DNA of 64,000 nucleotides from CmP2 sp052084925. GTDB taxonomy: Bacteria; Actinomycetota; Actinomycetes; Actinomycetales; Micrococcaceae. A program made the translations under genes and the position numbers. Positions within the stretch are counted from its first letter, which is position 1. Every line of letters begins with the position of its first letter. This document shows, piece after piece, positions 18,273 to 27,801 of the stretch. The notes below the pieces were generated by a model. It did not search any database. It saw nothing but the letters and a program-made list of their open reading frames with translations, and was not told where the DNA came from. Location of the stretch: assembly GCA_052084925.1 (NCBI GenBank), contig JBQDEV010000013.1, positions 1-64,000 on the forward strand, written 5' to 3'.

Positions 18273-18430
18273 TCAGCTGTCTTCCGGGCTCGGTTCCGAG
18301 CTCAGCTCAGACGTGAGGTCGGCGGCTTCGACCGCGAGCGCGGCACGCACTGCCTCGACCGCCGGGTGGGCACTCTGGGCGGCCCGGGCCGCGGTGAAGA
18401 TCGTGCGGCGGGGTTCGCCGGGCAGGTCAA
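18273..18430 (-). repeat. 3' end of lysR, duplicated at 14870-14995 (right copy)
   Basis: This is the C-terminal coding end of the intact lysR gene. The same sequence, with a 27-bp internal deletion and scattered substitutions, lies at 14870-14995 in the same orientation. The two copies bracket the TetR, permease and MoaF genes. Confidence 0.85.
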
Positions 18431-19217
18431 TGAGCCGCACCCGACCGGCCACACCCTGATGCAGCAGTCCCGGCAGCAGGGCGGCGGCGTTGCCGGTCTC
18501 GATGAACCGGATATGGGTGCGCAGATCCGCCGTCTCGTAGCGGACATCGGGCTCGAACCCGGCCAGCCGACAGGCCTGCTCGGCCCAGTGGCGGGTGGCC
18601 GCCCCCTGCGGTTCCATGACCCAGGGCAGGTCGCGAAAGTCCTCCAGTTTTTCGGCGTCGTCAAATAACTCTTCTCCCACCCCGCGCGGCGGCACCGCCA
18701 ACCGGATCGGGTCGCTGAGCAGCAGCTGGCGCTCCAGCCCCGGAAAGTGCTCGGTGGAATGGCCCGGGTACTGCTCGGCGACGACGAGGTCGAAACCGCG
18801 CCCCCAGGTTTCCTGCAGCGCCTCGCCCGGCTCGTAGTGCACCACCTCAACCCGCAGCTCCGGGTAATCATGGCGTAGCCGCCGCAGCGCGCCCGGCATC
18901 AGGGAGATCATCGCGGTCTGAAAGGCAGCCACGCGCAGGGTGCCGCCCACGACGTCGCGGGCCCGGTGCAGGGCGGATTCCGCGCGCTCCAGGCCGGCGA
19001 GCAGCTGCTCCGTCTCGCCTACCAGCACCTCGCCCGGGGCGGTGAGGGTGAGCGTGCGTCCGGTGCGGCGCATCAGCGGAACCCCCGCCTCTCGCTCCAG
19101 CACCGCCAACTGCTGGGACACCGCCGAAGGACTGTAATTCAAGGCTTTGGCCACCGCCGCCACGGTGCCCCGATGGTGCAGTTCCCACAGCAGGCGCAGT
19201 CGTTTCAGATCCAGCAT
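18273..19217 (-). CDS. LysR-family transcriptional regulator, probable regulator of putA
   Basis: A 314-residue LysR-type regulator: N-terminal helix-turn-helix LLWELHHRGTVAAVAKALNY and SPSAVSQQLAVLEREAGVPL, followed by a periplasmic-binding-like effector domain (LRVAAFQTAMISLMPGALRRL). It is divergent from putA with 162 bp between starts, so control of proline catabolism is the likely job, with proline or a product as effector (inference). The coding 3' end has a second, truncated copy 3.4 kb away. Confidence 0.85.
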   Translation of the reverse strand: MLDLKRLRLLWELHHRGTVAAVAKALNYSPSAVSQQLAVLEREAGVPLMRRTGRTLTLTAPGEVLVGETEQLLAGLERAESALHRARDVVGGTLRVAAFQTAMISLMPGALRRLRHDYPELRVEVVHYEPGEALQETWGRGFDLVVAEQYPGHSTEHFPGLERQLLLSDPIRLAVPPRGVGEELFDDAEKLEDFRDLPWVMEPQGAATRHWAEQACRLAGFEPDVRYETADLRTHIRFIETGNAAALLPGLLHQGVAGRVRLIDLPGEPRRTIFTAARAAQSAHPAVEAVRAALAVEAADLTSELSSEPSPEDS

Positions 19218-19379
19218 CGGGCCTCCGTCCGATCGTCCGGTTTTTCTTCATGATACTCGCCACAAACAGTTGCTTTACTTCATGGTGCAAGGCGCTCACA
19301 CTGGCTTGAGTAGTGATCCACGGCACAGGCCGACCCCTCCCAGCACCCGACACGCCAACAGACACGGAGACCAACGACA

Positions 19380-22300
19380 GTGAACACCCAGGGAACCCCA
19401 GCAGCCACCGTTCGCCCGCAGGACCTCGCCGAGGAGGCCATTGCCCTGGTGCATCGCTGGCTGAGCGAGGCCGAGGAGTATCCGGCCGATCCCTCGGCCG
19501 AGCGGTTGGCCGGGGTGCTCAGCGACCCCAACGGCCTGGACTTCACGGTCGGGTTCGTCGACGGCGTGGTGCGCCCCGAGGATTACCGGGCCGCGGCGAA
19601 GAAGCTGCAGGAGATCGTCCCGCTCACGCCCAGCTTCCTGCCGGCCCCGATGCGCGGCGCCATCAGCCTGGGTGGTGCGCTGGCCTCCACGCTGCCCGGC
19701 GTCGTCGTGCCTACCGCCCGCCGCGTGCTGCGCCAGATGGTCAGCCACCTCATCATCGACGCCTCCGAGAAGAAGCTCGGCCCGGCGATTGCGAAGCTGA
19801 CCCGTGACGACGTGCGGCTGAACATCAACCTGCTCGGCGAGTACATCCTGGGTGAGGACGAGGCGGCGCGCCGGCTCGAGGGCACCCATAAGCTGCTGGG
19901 CCGGGACGACGTCGATTATGTTTCCATCAAGGTCTCCTCCACCGTGGCCCCGCATAACCACTGGAGCTTCGACGACGCGGTGGACCACATCGAGGAGCAC
20001 CTGGTGCCGCTGTACCAGCGCGCGAATAATGCTGGTCAGCCAGGTTCGGACCGGGGCACCAAGTTCATCAACCTGGACATGGAGGAGTACAAGGACCTCG
20101 ACCTCACGGTGGCGGTGTTCAAGCGGATCCTGGGCCGCCCCGAGTTCCTGGGGTTGGAGGCCGGCATCGTGCTGCAGACCTACCTGCCGGATGCGCTGGC
20201 CGTGATGATCGACCTGCAGGAATGGTCGGCGGCTCGCGTGGCCCGCGGTGGCGCGCCGATCAAGGTGCGCGTGGTGAAGGGCGCGAACCTGCCGATGGAG
20301 CAGGTCGACGCCGCCCTGCACGGCTGGCCCGTGGCCACCTGGGGCACCAAGCAGGACTCCGACACCAGCTACAAGGCGGTGCTCGACTACGCGCTCACCG
20401 CCGAGCGGACCGCGAATCTGCGGGTCGGTGTGGCCGGGCACAACCTCTTCGACGTCGCCCTGGCGTGGCTGCTCGCTCAGGGGCGCGGCGCCACCGAGGG
20501 CATCGAGTTCGAGATGCTGCTGGGCATGGCCACCGGTCAGGCCGAGGCCGTGAAGAAGGACGTCGGCGCGCTGCTGCTCTACACCCCCGTGGTGCACCCG
20601 CAGGAATTCGACGTCGCCATCGCCTACCTGATCCGCCGCCTCGAGGAGGGCGCGAGCCAGGAGAACTTCATGTCCGCTCTCTTTGAACTCAACGACAACC
20701 AGGCTCTGTTCGACCGGGAGAAGCAGCGCTTCCTGGACTCCCTGGCCGCACTGGAGCGCATCACCGGCGACGGCACTCTCGACTCTTACCAGGTGCCTGC
20801 CCCGGGCCGCGGCCAGGACCGGCGGATCACCAGCTCGAACACCGTGGAGCTCAACGACGACGACGTCGAGGCCCGCGTGCAGCAGCGCGTGGAAGCCGGG
20901 CGGCGCGGGGAATTCGAGAACACCCCCGACTCCGATCCGGACCTGCCCGGCAACCGCGCCTGGGGGCAAGAGATCGCCGGACGCATGGTCGCCTCCACCC
21001 TGGGCACCGAGCTGGTGGACTCCTCGCGGGTGCCGGACGAGACCGCGCTGAACGAGATCGTCGAGCGCGGCGTGGCAGCCTCCGCCCAGTGGCAGGCACT
21101 CACCGCCGACGAGCGCGCTGCGATTCTGTACCGCGCCGGCGAGCGCCTGGAGGCCCGCCGCGCGGATCTGCTCGAGGCGATGGGCTCCGAGTGCGGCAAG
21201 ACCCTGGACCAAGGCGACCCTGAGGTCTCTGAGGCGATTGATTTCGCGAACTACTACGCCATGCTCGGCCAGCAGCTGAGCCAGGTCGAGGGTGCCGAGT
21301 ACCGGTCCCCGAACCTGATCGCGGTGATCCCGCCGTGGAACTTCCCCGTGGCCATCCCGGCCGGGGGCGTGCTCTCCGCGCTGGCCGCAGGATCCGCCGT
21401 CGTCATCAAGCCCGCCGCCGCCTCCGCCCGTTCGGCCGCCGTGATGGTGGAGGCCCTGTGGGAAGCGGGCGTGCCGCGCGAGGTGCTGCAGTTCGTGCAG
21501 TTCGATGAGCGCGCCCTCGGCAGCGCCCTGATCGCCGACGAGCGCGTGGACCGGATCATCCTCACCGGCTCCTACGACACCGCCGCGAAGTTCCGCGAGT
21601 TCCGCCCCGACGCCCCGATCCTGGCGGAGACCTCCGGCAAGAACGCCATCATCGTCACCCCCAACGCCGACCTCGACCTGGCCGCCAAGGACGTGGTGCA
21701 GTCCGCGTTCGGCCACGCCGGGCAGAAGTGCTCCGCGGCCTCGCTGGTGATCCTGGTCGGTTCGGTGGCCACCTCCGAGCGGTTCCGCCGTCAGCTCATC
21801 GACGGCGTGCGCTCGCTCACGGTGGGCACTCCGGACCGGCTGGAGACCCAAATGGGCACCGTGATCAACGCCCCCTCTGGCAAGCTGTTGCGCGGTCTCA
21901 CCACCCTGGGCGAGGGCGAATCCTGGGTGCTCCAGCCCGCCTCCGTTCACTCCGACCACCCGCTGGCTCGCGACCGCAACGGCGAGATCAAACTCTGGAC
22001 CCCCGGGCTGCGCTCCGGCGTGCGCCGCGGCTCCGAGTACCACCTCACCGAGTATTTCGGCCCGATCTTGGGCGTGATGACTGCGGATACCCTGGAGGAA
22101 GCCATCGAGATGGTCAACGAGATCGACTACGGTCTCACCTCGGGGCTGCACTCCCTGGACCGCGACGAGCTGGCCACCTGGCTGGAGACCGTGCAGGCGG
22201 GCAACCTTTACGTCAACCGCGGGATCACCGGGGCCATCGTGCGCCGCCAGTCCTTCGGCGGCTGGAAGCGCTCCGCTATTGGTCCGGGCACGAAAGCCGG

Positions 22301-23036
22301 CGGCCCGAACTACCTGCACGGCCTGGGCGACTGGGTCGACGCGCCGATCCCGTCGCAGAACAACCAGCACGGCCAGCACAGCACCTCGGGCACCCCGGTG
22401 GCGCGTCCGGCGGCGGCGCCGTTACTGCGCGCCGTCGAGCAGACCCCGGAGATCGACGACGACGCCACCGCCTGGCTGCGTTCCGCTCTGGCCACGGATG
22501 TCCACGCCTGGGAGGACGAGTTCGGCATCGCCCGGGACGCTTCGCAGCTGGGTGTCGAGCGCAACCTGCTGCGCTACCGGCCGGTCCCCGTCGTCGTGCG
22601 CCTCGCCGCCGATGCCGCCCTGCACCACGGCGTGCGCGTCATCGCCGCCGGCCTGGCAGCCGAGTCCACCCCGGTCGTTTCCACCGCCGTCGAGCTCCCC
22701 ACCGCACTGACGACGGCGCTCGCTGCGGCGGGGGTCGACGTGCGCGTGGAAGACAACACCGCCTGGACCGCGCACCTGAGTCGCCTGGCGCAGCGCAGCG
22801 GACCCGAGGCTGGCGCCCGGATCCGCCTGGTCACCGGTGCCAACGAAGACTCCCGCGCCGAGGAAGCAGCGCGCATCGTGCACGCCACCGACGGCAAGCC
22901 CGATATCGCCGTGTACTCCGGCGACGTCGTCACCGCCGGACGTGTGGAGATGCTGCCGCACCTGCGCGAGCAGGCCGTGTCCCTCACCGCGCACCGCTTC
23001 GGCACGCCGCACCGCCTGTCGGAGGGGCTGATCTAA
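19380..23036 (+). CDS. putA: Bifunctional proline dehydrogenase/glutamate-semialdehyde dehydrogenase
   Basis: GTG start at 19380, 1218 residues. Residues about 60-470 are the FAD-dependent proline dehydrogenase barrel (DDVDYVSIKVSS, KVRVVKGANLPMEQVD and the WPVATWGTKQDSD substrate-site region). Residues about 530-1010 are the aldehyde dehydrogenase (VIPPWNFPVAIPAGGVL; LAETSGKNAIIV with the glutamate; FGHAGQKCSAAS with the catalytic cysteine). A C-terminal domain of about 200 residues follows, as in other long PutA proteins. No N-terminal ribbon-helix-helix repressor domain is present, in line with control by the divergent LysR. It oxidises proline to glutamate through a channelled intermediate. 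Confidence 0.94.
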   Translation: MNTQGTPAATVRPQDLAEEAIALVHRWLSEAEEYPADPSAERLAGVLSDPNGLDFTVGFVDGVVRPEDYRAAAKKLQEIVPLTPSFLPAPMRGAISLGGALASTLPGVVVPTARRVLRQMVSHLIIDASEKKLGPAIAKLTRDDVRLNINLLGEYILGEDEAARRLEGTHKLLGRDDVDYVSIKVSSTVAPHNHWSFDDAVDHIEEHLVPLYQRANNAGQPGSDRGTKFINLDMEEYKDLDLTVAVFKRILGRPEFLGLEAGIVLQTYLPDALAVMIDLQEWSAARVARGGAPIKVRVVKGANLPMEQVDAALHGWPVATWGTKQDSDTSYKAVLDYALTAERTANLRVGVAGHNLFDVALAWLLAQGRGATEGIEFEMLLGMATGQAEAVKKDVGALLLYTPVVHPQEFDVAIAYLIRRLEEGASQENFMSALFELNDNQALFDREKQRFLDSLAALERITGDGTLDSYQVPAPGRGQDRRITSSNTVELNDDDVEARVQQRVEAGRRGEFENTPDSDPDLPGNRAWGQEIAGRMVASTLGTELVDSSRVPDETALNEIVERGVAASAQWQALTADERAAILYRAGERLEARRADLLEAMGSECGKTLDQGDPEVSEAIDFANYYAMLGQQLSQVEGAEYRSPNLIAVIPPWNFPVAIPAGGVLSALAAGSAVVIKPAAASARSAAVMVEALWEAGVPREVLQFVQFDERALGSALIADERVDRIILTGSYDTAAKFREFRPDAPILAETSGKNAIIVTPNADLDLAAKDVVQSAFGHAGQKCSAASLVILVGSVATSERFRRQLIDGVRSLTVGTPDRLETQMGTVINAPSGKLLRGLTTLGEGESWVLQPASVHSDHPLARDRNGEIKLWTPGLRSGVRRGSEYHLTEYFGPILGVMTADTLEEAIEMVNEIDYGLTSGLHSLDRDELATWLETVQAGNLYVNRGITGAIVRRQSFGGWKRSAIGPGTKAGGPNYLHGLGDWVDAPIPSQNNQHGQHSTSGTPVARPAAAPLLRAVEQTPEIDDDATAWLRSALATDVHAWEDEFGIARDASQLGVERNLLRYRPVPVVVRLAADAALHHGVRVIAAGLAAESTPVVSTAVELPTALTTALAAAGVDVRVEDNTAWTAHLSRLAQRSGPEAGARIRLVTGANEDSRAEEAARIVHATDGKPDIAVYSGDVVTAGRVEMLPHLREQAVSLTAHRFGTPHRLSEGLI

Positions 23037-23142
23037 CTGAAAACACCCGCACTCGCTACTCTGTCTCTACGAGACCTCATCACCACTCACTATCCATTCG
23101 CTCACCGCACCCCGGTGCTGAGCTGACGAAGAGAGAATCATC

Positions 23143-24690
23143 ATGTCCGACCAGATTTGGCTCTATATCGCGCTCGGCGCGTATTTCGCCGCCATGATCC
23201 TCATCGGGCTGGCCGCCTACCGGCGCACCAGCGGTCACGAGGGATACATGCTGGGCGACCGCGGCCTGCCCCCGGCGGTGGCCGCCCTCAGTGCTGGCGC
23301 CTCCGACATGTCCGGCTGGCTCATCATGGGCCTGCCCGGCGCCATCTACCTCGCCGGTCTCATCGAGGCCTGGATCGCCATCGGGTTGACCCTCGGCGCC
23401 TACATCAACTGGCTCGTCGTCGCCCCGCGCTTGCGCGCCTACACCGAGGTCTCGCGGAACTCCATCACCATCCCGAGCTTCTTCGAGAACCGACTGCGCG
23501 ATCGCTCCCGTGCCTTGCGCATCGTCTCCTCGATCATCATCCTGGTGTTCTTCACCCTCTACGTCTCCTCCGGCATGGTGGCCGGCGGCGTGTTCTTCGA
23601 GTCTGCCTTTGGTGGGGACTACCTGTGGGGCATGCTCCTGGTGACGGCGGTGACCCTGGCCTACACCCTCTTCGGCGGGTTCCTGGGCGCCTCCCTGACT
23701 GACGTCGTGCAGGGCCTGATGATGGTGGTCGCGCTGATCATCGTGCCCGTGGCCGCCGTGATCGCCGTGGGTGGGCCGAACGAGGCCTACACCCTGATCT
23801 CCAGCCTCGAACCGTCCCACTTCGACCTGTTCGGCGGCACCGGGCTCACCTCGGTGACCCTGATCGGTGTGCTCTCCGGCCTGGCCTGGGGCCTGGGCTA
23901 CCTGGGTCAGCCGCACGTGATCGTCCGCTTCATGGCGCTGCGCAACCCCGGAGAAGCCAAGACCGCACGCCGGATCGGCATCACCTGGCAGATCCTCTCC
24001 CTGTCGGGTGCCGTCATCGCCGGTCTCGTCGGTGTCGCATACGTGGCGCAGAACAACATCGACCTGGGCGACCCGGAAACCGTGGTGCTGCTGATGTCGC
24101 AGGCACTGCTGCATCCGCTGGTGGCCGGCCTGGTGCTGGCTGCCGTCCTTGCCGCCGTGATGAGCACCTTCTCCAGCCAGCTCATCGTCTGCTCCTCGGC
24201 CCTGGTGGAGGACATCTTCAAGGTCATCCGGAAAACTCCTCCCGCCGAGCGGACCCTGGTCACCCTGGGCCGGTTGTGCGTGCTGGCAGTGGCGATCATC
24301 GCTGTCCTCCTCGCCCTGGACCCACGCGACTCGATCCTCGGCCTGGTCAGCTTCGCCTGGGCCGGCTTCGGCGCCGCCTTCGGACCCGTGGTGCTGCTGA
24401 GCCTGTTCTGGCGCAAGCTCACCAACTGGGGCGCGCTGGCCGCCATGGTGGTCGGCACGGTCACGGTGTTCACCTGGAGCGCGGCCGAGGGCGGGATCTT
24501 TGACCTCTACGAGCTGCTGCCCGGCTTCATCTTCGCTGTGATCACCGCGATGGTCGTCAGCCTGGTGACCTACCAGCGCGATGAGGAGATCGAGGCGGAG
24601 TTCGATCAGGCCGTGGCCCTGGTGCGCGGCGAGGTTGCCCCTGGCGCCGGCGGCACCCCGGAGGTCCGCCCGGTCGACACCGGAGTCTGA
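23143..24690 (+). CDS. putP: Sodium/proline symporter
   Basis: A 515-residue SSS-family transporter with about thirteen membrane segments. LSAGASDMSGWLIMGLPGAIY is the PutP substrate/sodium-site signature, and LGYLGQPHVIVRFMAL and the STFSSQLIVCSSAL segment also fit. It takes up proline with Na+ for PutA. It starts 107 bp after putA with an AAGAGAG-type ribosome site, and ends before a strong hairpin terminator at 24726-24767, so putA-putP is one unit. Confidence 0.93.
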   Translation: MSDQIWLYIALGAYFAAMILIGLAAYRRTSGHEGYMLGDRGLPPAVAALSAGASDMSGWLIMGLPGAIYLAGLIEAWIAIGLTLGAYINWLVVAPRLRAYTEVSRNSITIPSFFENRLRDRSRALRIVSSIIILVFFTLYVSSGMVAGGVFFESAFGGDYLWGMLLVTAVTLAYTLFGGFLGASLTDVVQGLMMVVALIIVPVAAVIAVGGPNEAYTLISSLEPSHFDLFGGTGLTSVTLIGVLSGLAWGLGYLGQPHVIVRFMALRNPGEAKTARRIGITWQILSLSGAVIAGLVGVAYVAQNNIDLGDPETVVLLMSQALLHPLVAGLVLAAVLAAVMSTFSSQLIVCSSALVEDIFKVIRKTPPAERTLVTLGRLCVLAVAIIAVLLALDPRDSILGLVSFAWAGFGAAFGPVVLLSLFWRKLTNWGALAAMVVGTVTVFTWSAAEGGIFDLYELLPGFIFAVITAMVVSLVTYQRDEEIEAEFDQAVALVRGEVAPGAGGTPEVRPVDTGV

Positions 24691-24725
24691 TCCCCGCTGA
24701 TCCAGCGCTAACATCACGCACACCG

Positions 24726-24767
24726 CTCCCCGGTTCCCGATTCTGCTCAGAGTCGGGAACCGGGGAG
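24726..24767 (+). terminator. Terminator hairpin after putP
   Basis: A perfect 15-bp stem (CTCCCCGGTTCCCGA at 24726-24740 pairing with 24753-24767) closes a 12-base loop 35 bp beyond the putP stop. The run after the stem is only mildly T-rich, which is usual in high-GC actinobacteria. Confidence 0.8.
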
Positions 24768-24830
24768 TGGCGCATTTAACGAAGGATGCCGAGCGGAACC
24801 CCGCACCACAGTGCGACTTTTCACACCGTA

Positions 24831-24977
24831 ATTCACACTCTGACATGCACTCTGGCGAATCGCCACCCATGCCCCATCCAGTCGCTGCCAAGACTCCCAG
24901 TAAATTTCTTACTTCTCCGTGTTATCCACAGTCAAAAGAACCCCACTGTCAGATTCATACTCTGAGTTGTACTCTGG
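24831..24977 (+). promoter_or_regulatory. Two paired YACTCTG repeats upstream of an AlbA_2 regulator
   Basis: Two 25-bp direct repeats, 21 of 25 bases identical, lie at 24831-24855 and 24953-24977. Each contains two YACTCTG half-sites with a 12-bp period (CACTCTG-ACATG-CACTCTG and TACTCTG-AGTTG-TACTCTG). The second ends four bases before the ATG at 24982. This looks like an operator array for an autoregulated DNA-binding protein. A single perfect DnaA box (24922-24930) between the repeats may be chance. Confidence 0.55.
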
Positions 24978-24981
24978 TCAC

Positions 24982-26529
24982 ATGACCTGGACAGCCATGG
25001 ACGTGCAGTCCCTCCTCGAGTTGCTGCGATCTCGTCGGGGCGATTCCACGCTGATTGAAGTCAAGCGTGCCGCGGGCGGGATGCCTGACTCCACTGCGGA
25101 AACGGTATGCGCCTTCGCCAATATGCCCGACGGCGGCACTCTGATCCTCGGCATCGATGAGCAGCAGAATTTCGCCATCACCGGCGTCGCCGAGCCAGCG
25201 CAGTTGGAAGCGGCCATCGTCGACCAGGCACGGTCGTCGATCTCGCCGACTCCGACACTCACGACGGCCACGCTCACGATCAAGGGCAAACAGGTGGTGA
25301 TCATCGAGGTGTCGCCCCTGCGCCTCGCCGACCGCCCCGCCATGCTCAAGGGACGCGCCTACCTCCGGCAGGCCGACGGGGACTATGTCATGCATGAGCA
25401 TGAGCTGCGCATGATCGACGTCGAGAAGCTGCTCATGATCGAGCCCAGAAACTACGACAGCCAAGGTGTTCCCGGGCTCACCCGAAACGACCTCGTCCCA
25501 GAGCTGGTAGCCGAGTACCTGCGTCAGGCCCGCCTCCGAGACCGTCGCCTCGCGGATCGCGACGATGAAGAGATTCTGCGTCGCACCGGAATCATTATGT
25601 CCTCCGGGGAGCCCACACTGGCGGGCCTCTATGCCCTGGGCGACTATCCGCAGGGAGTGTTTCCGAGCCTGACCGTCACCGCCGCCGTGCAGACCAGAAA
25701 TGATGCGGGACAAACACGCAACCGCGATCTGCAGCACTTCACGGGGCCGCTACCGCTTCTCCTCGATGACGTGCTGGGCTGGTGTAGTCGAAACATCCCC
25801 CTGTCGCGCTCCTATCGCTCGGATGGTCATATCCTCGAGCGTCCCGAGCTTCCCTTGACGGCGGTGCGCGAGCTCGTTGCCAATGCACTGGTCCATCGCG
25901 ATCTCGGACCAAACACCCTCGGCACCGGCAAGAGCGTGCAGATCCGCATCACCCCTGACGCCCTCTTCATCCAGAGCCCCGGCGGCTTGCGTGGCGTCTC
26001 CTTGCAGCAGCTGGAAAGTGACGACCACGCGCAGGCGGCAGTAAATCAACGGCTGTACAGCGTCGCACAGAAACTCGTGACTCCGGATGGATTCCCCCTG
26101 ATCGAGGGAGAAGGCGGCGGCATTCGTGAAGTGTTCCGAGCTGCCCAGGAATTCGGTCTCCCCGCGCCCACCCTGGTCAATACGGGCGTGCAGTTCAAGG
26201 CGATGCTATGGTTCCCGGACCCCAGCCCCACGAACGCCTCCGTTCACCTCGCGAATCACACCCAGCGCGGAGCCTCAGTCACTGCGGCCGCAAGGATCGG
26301 CACCGAGACCGGCGCAACGCGGAAGCCCACGCCCTCGAAAAACCTTCCCACCCTCCTCGGCGCCCTCGAGGAGCAGGGGTCCGCATCCTTTGCTGAACTG
26401 ATCGACGGCACGGGGCTCACCCGAGGGCAACTGCGCTACGCCCTGGCTGCCGGCCTCGGGTCCGGCGAAATCCTCATGGTCGGCAAGCACGGCGACCGCA
26501 CCACGGTCTACCGCCTCGCAGATCAGTGA
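24982..26529 (+). CDS. AlbA_2/Schlafen-type ATP-binding transcriptional regulator
   Basis: Start chosen at ATG 24982 (TWTAMDVQSLLELL follows), giving 515 residues. Residues about 10-130 are an AlbA_2 (Schlafen-like) domain: TLIEVKRAAGG, ETVCAFANMPDGGTLILGID, KGRAYLRQADGDYVM. The middle holds an HATPase-like region typical of these regulators (LPLTAVRELVANALVHRDLG and GEGGGIREVF). The C-terminal 70 residues look like a winged helix (GSASFAELIDGTGLTRGQLR). Members are predicted transcriptional regulators and some act in phage defence or DNA repair; its own role is unknown. Repeats just upstream suggest autoregulation. Confidence 0.75.
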   Translation: MTWTAMDVQSLLELLRSRRGDSTLIEVKRAAGGMPDSTAETVCAFANMPDGGTLILGIDEQQNFAITGVAEPAQLEAAIVDQARSSISPTPTLTTATLTIKGKQVVIIEVSPLRLADRPAMLKGRAYLRQADGDYVMHEHELRMIDVEKLLMIEPRNYDSQGVPGLTRNDLVPELVAEYLRQARLRDRRLADRDDEEILRRTGIIMSSGEPTLAGLYALGDYPQGVFPSLTVTAAVQTRNDAGQTRNRDLQHFTGPLPLLLDDVLGWCSRNIPLSRSYRSDGHILERPELPLTAVRELVANALVHRDLGPNTLGTGKSVQIRITPDALFIQSPGGLRGVSLQQLESDDHAQAAVNQRLYSVAQKLVTPDGFPLIEGEGGGIREVFRAAQEFGLPAPTLVNTGVQFKAMLWFPDPSPTNASVHLANHTQRGASVTAAARIGTETGATRKPTPSKNLPTLLGALEEQGSASFAELIDGTGLTRGQLRYALAAGLGSGEILMVGKHGDRTTVYRLADQ

Positions 26530-26560
26530 CTGCACCACGTCGGCTCGGATCCGACATTCC

Positions 26561-27214
26561 TCAGAGCAACGGCAGCAGCTTCTCGCCCAACAACACCGTC
26601 GCGATCCCGATCATGGCCACCCCGGAGATCAGCGTCACCCAGCGCGCGGCACGTGGACGCGTCCGCAACACCCGACGCGCCCCGTAGCCCACAAAGAGGT
26701 AGACCACGGCGCAGCTGGCCACGTGCACCGAACCCAACAGGCCCATCTGCACCGAGAACGGCAGCGCACCGCTCCGGTCCACAAACTGCGGCAGCAGCGC
26801 CAGCAGCAACAAGATCACCTTCGGATTGAGCAGACTCACTCCGGCACCGGTGCCGAGCTGGCGCACCACCGAGGAGGACCTCACAACGACGGCGGCACCC
26901 TCCCCATCACGACTCACACCTCTCGTTGAATCACGGGCGGCACTCCGCAGCATCCCGACGCCGAGCCACAGCAAATACCCCGCACCACCCACGGTCAGCA
27001 CCGTCATCGCCGCGGGCGCCTGAGCCACCAGCGTTCCCACTCCGGCCGCCACCACCCCGATAGCAATAAGATGCCCACTGAGCAATCCGAGCACGCTGGG
27101 CAACGGCGAGCGCTGACCGACTCCCGCTGACATGGCGAAGGCCCAATCCGCACCCGGCGTGAGCACGAACAACACGGCCACCAGCCAGAATTGGGCGATC
27201 AGGGAGATCTCCAT
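26561..27214 (-). CDS. LysE-family amino acid exporter
   Basis: A 217-residue protein with five to six transmembrane segments and the family motif near the start (LTPGADWAFAMSAGVGQR) plus LLNPKVILLLLALLPQFVD in the middle. It should export an amino acid or analogue. It is divergent from the Lrp/AsnC gene at 27328 (113 bp between starts), a common pairing in which the regulator senses the exported amino acid and switches on the exporter. Confidence 0.88.
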   Translation of the reverse strand: MEISLIAQFWLVAVLFVLTPGADWAFAMSAGVGQRSPLPSVLGLLSGHLIAIGVVAAGVGTLVAQAPAAMTVLTVGGAGYLLWLGVGMLRSAARDSTRGVSRDGEGAAVVVRSSSVVRQLGTGAGVSLLNPKVILLLLALLPQFVDRSGALPFSVQMGLLGSVHVASCAVVYLFVGYGARRVLRTRPRAARWVTLISGVAMIGIATVLLGEKLLPLL

Positions 27215-27327
27215 GGCGACGCTCCTTCGTTCGACCTGCGCTGATGTCGAAGATGCTACGGAGATCTACGCGAAATGTGCTGCTGAGTTTGTCGAGAAAT
27301 TCCGGAACTGGTGGAAGAATCACTCCC

Positions 27328-27780
27328 ATGGATGCCCTTGACCGCGAAATTCTTTCACTCCTGCAGCGTGATGGCCGCATGAGCGTCACCGATGTGGCGT
27401 CCCAGGTCGGGCTCAGCCTGTCGGCATGCCACCGTCGAATGCGCGAGCTGGAGCAGTCCGACGCCATCAAGCACTACCGGGCCGTCCTCTCCCCCGACGT
27501 CCTGGGGTTGGCCTTCGAGGCCATCGTGTTTGTGACCATGGAGCGTAGCGATATGAGCTCACTGGGTGCTTTCGAAGACGCGGTCGCTCGCCTGCCCAAT
27601 GTGGTCGAGGCGGAGCGACTGTTCGGGGAACCGGACTTCATGCTCCGCGTGCTCACCCGAGACTTACAGGCCTACCAAGAGTTCTATGATCAGGAACTCG
27701 GTTCGCTTCCCGGCGTGCAGAAACTGACCTCAACCCTGGTGATGAAGCGCGTCGGATCAGACCGGATGCTGCCGCTCTGA
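27328..27780 (+). CDS. Lrp/AsnC-family transcriptional regulator
   Basis: Start chosen at ATG 27328 (DALDREILSLLQRDGRMSV follows); the frame is open further upstream but the family N-terminus begins here. The 150-residue product has the AsnC helix-turn-helix (VTDVASQVGLSLSACHRRMR) and an RAM ligand domain (PNVVEAERLFGEPDFMLRVL). It probably controls the divergent lysE-type gene in response to an amino acid. Confidence 0.9.
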   Translation: MDALDREILSLLQRDGRMSVTDVASQVGLSLSACHRRMRELEQSDAIKHYRAVLSPDVLGLAFEAIVFVTMERSDMSSLGAFEDAVARLPNVVEAERLFGEPDFMLRVLTRDLQAYQEFYDQELGSLPGVQKLTSTLVMKRVGSDRMLPL

Positions 27781-27801
27781 CGCCCGCTCGGACGCTCCAC
27801 A

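Noticed and set aside
19296..22379. A 1027-codon open frame on the minus strand inside putA.
   Set aside because: It is an antisense shadow of a clear, motif-rich PutA gene and its composition is the reverse-complement type common in high-GC DNA.
23080..24891. A 603-codon antisense frame over putP, and a similar 536-codon plus-strand frame over the OFA carrier (3270-4880).
   Set aside because: Both lack recognisable domains, are rich in His/Asp/Gly/Gln and lie opposite clear membrane-protein genes.
24922..24930. Perfect DnaA box TTATCCACA upstream of the AlbA_2 gene.
   Set aside because: A single box without neighbours is expected by chance; only the cluster at 52.3-52.5 kb was kept.
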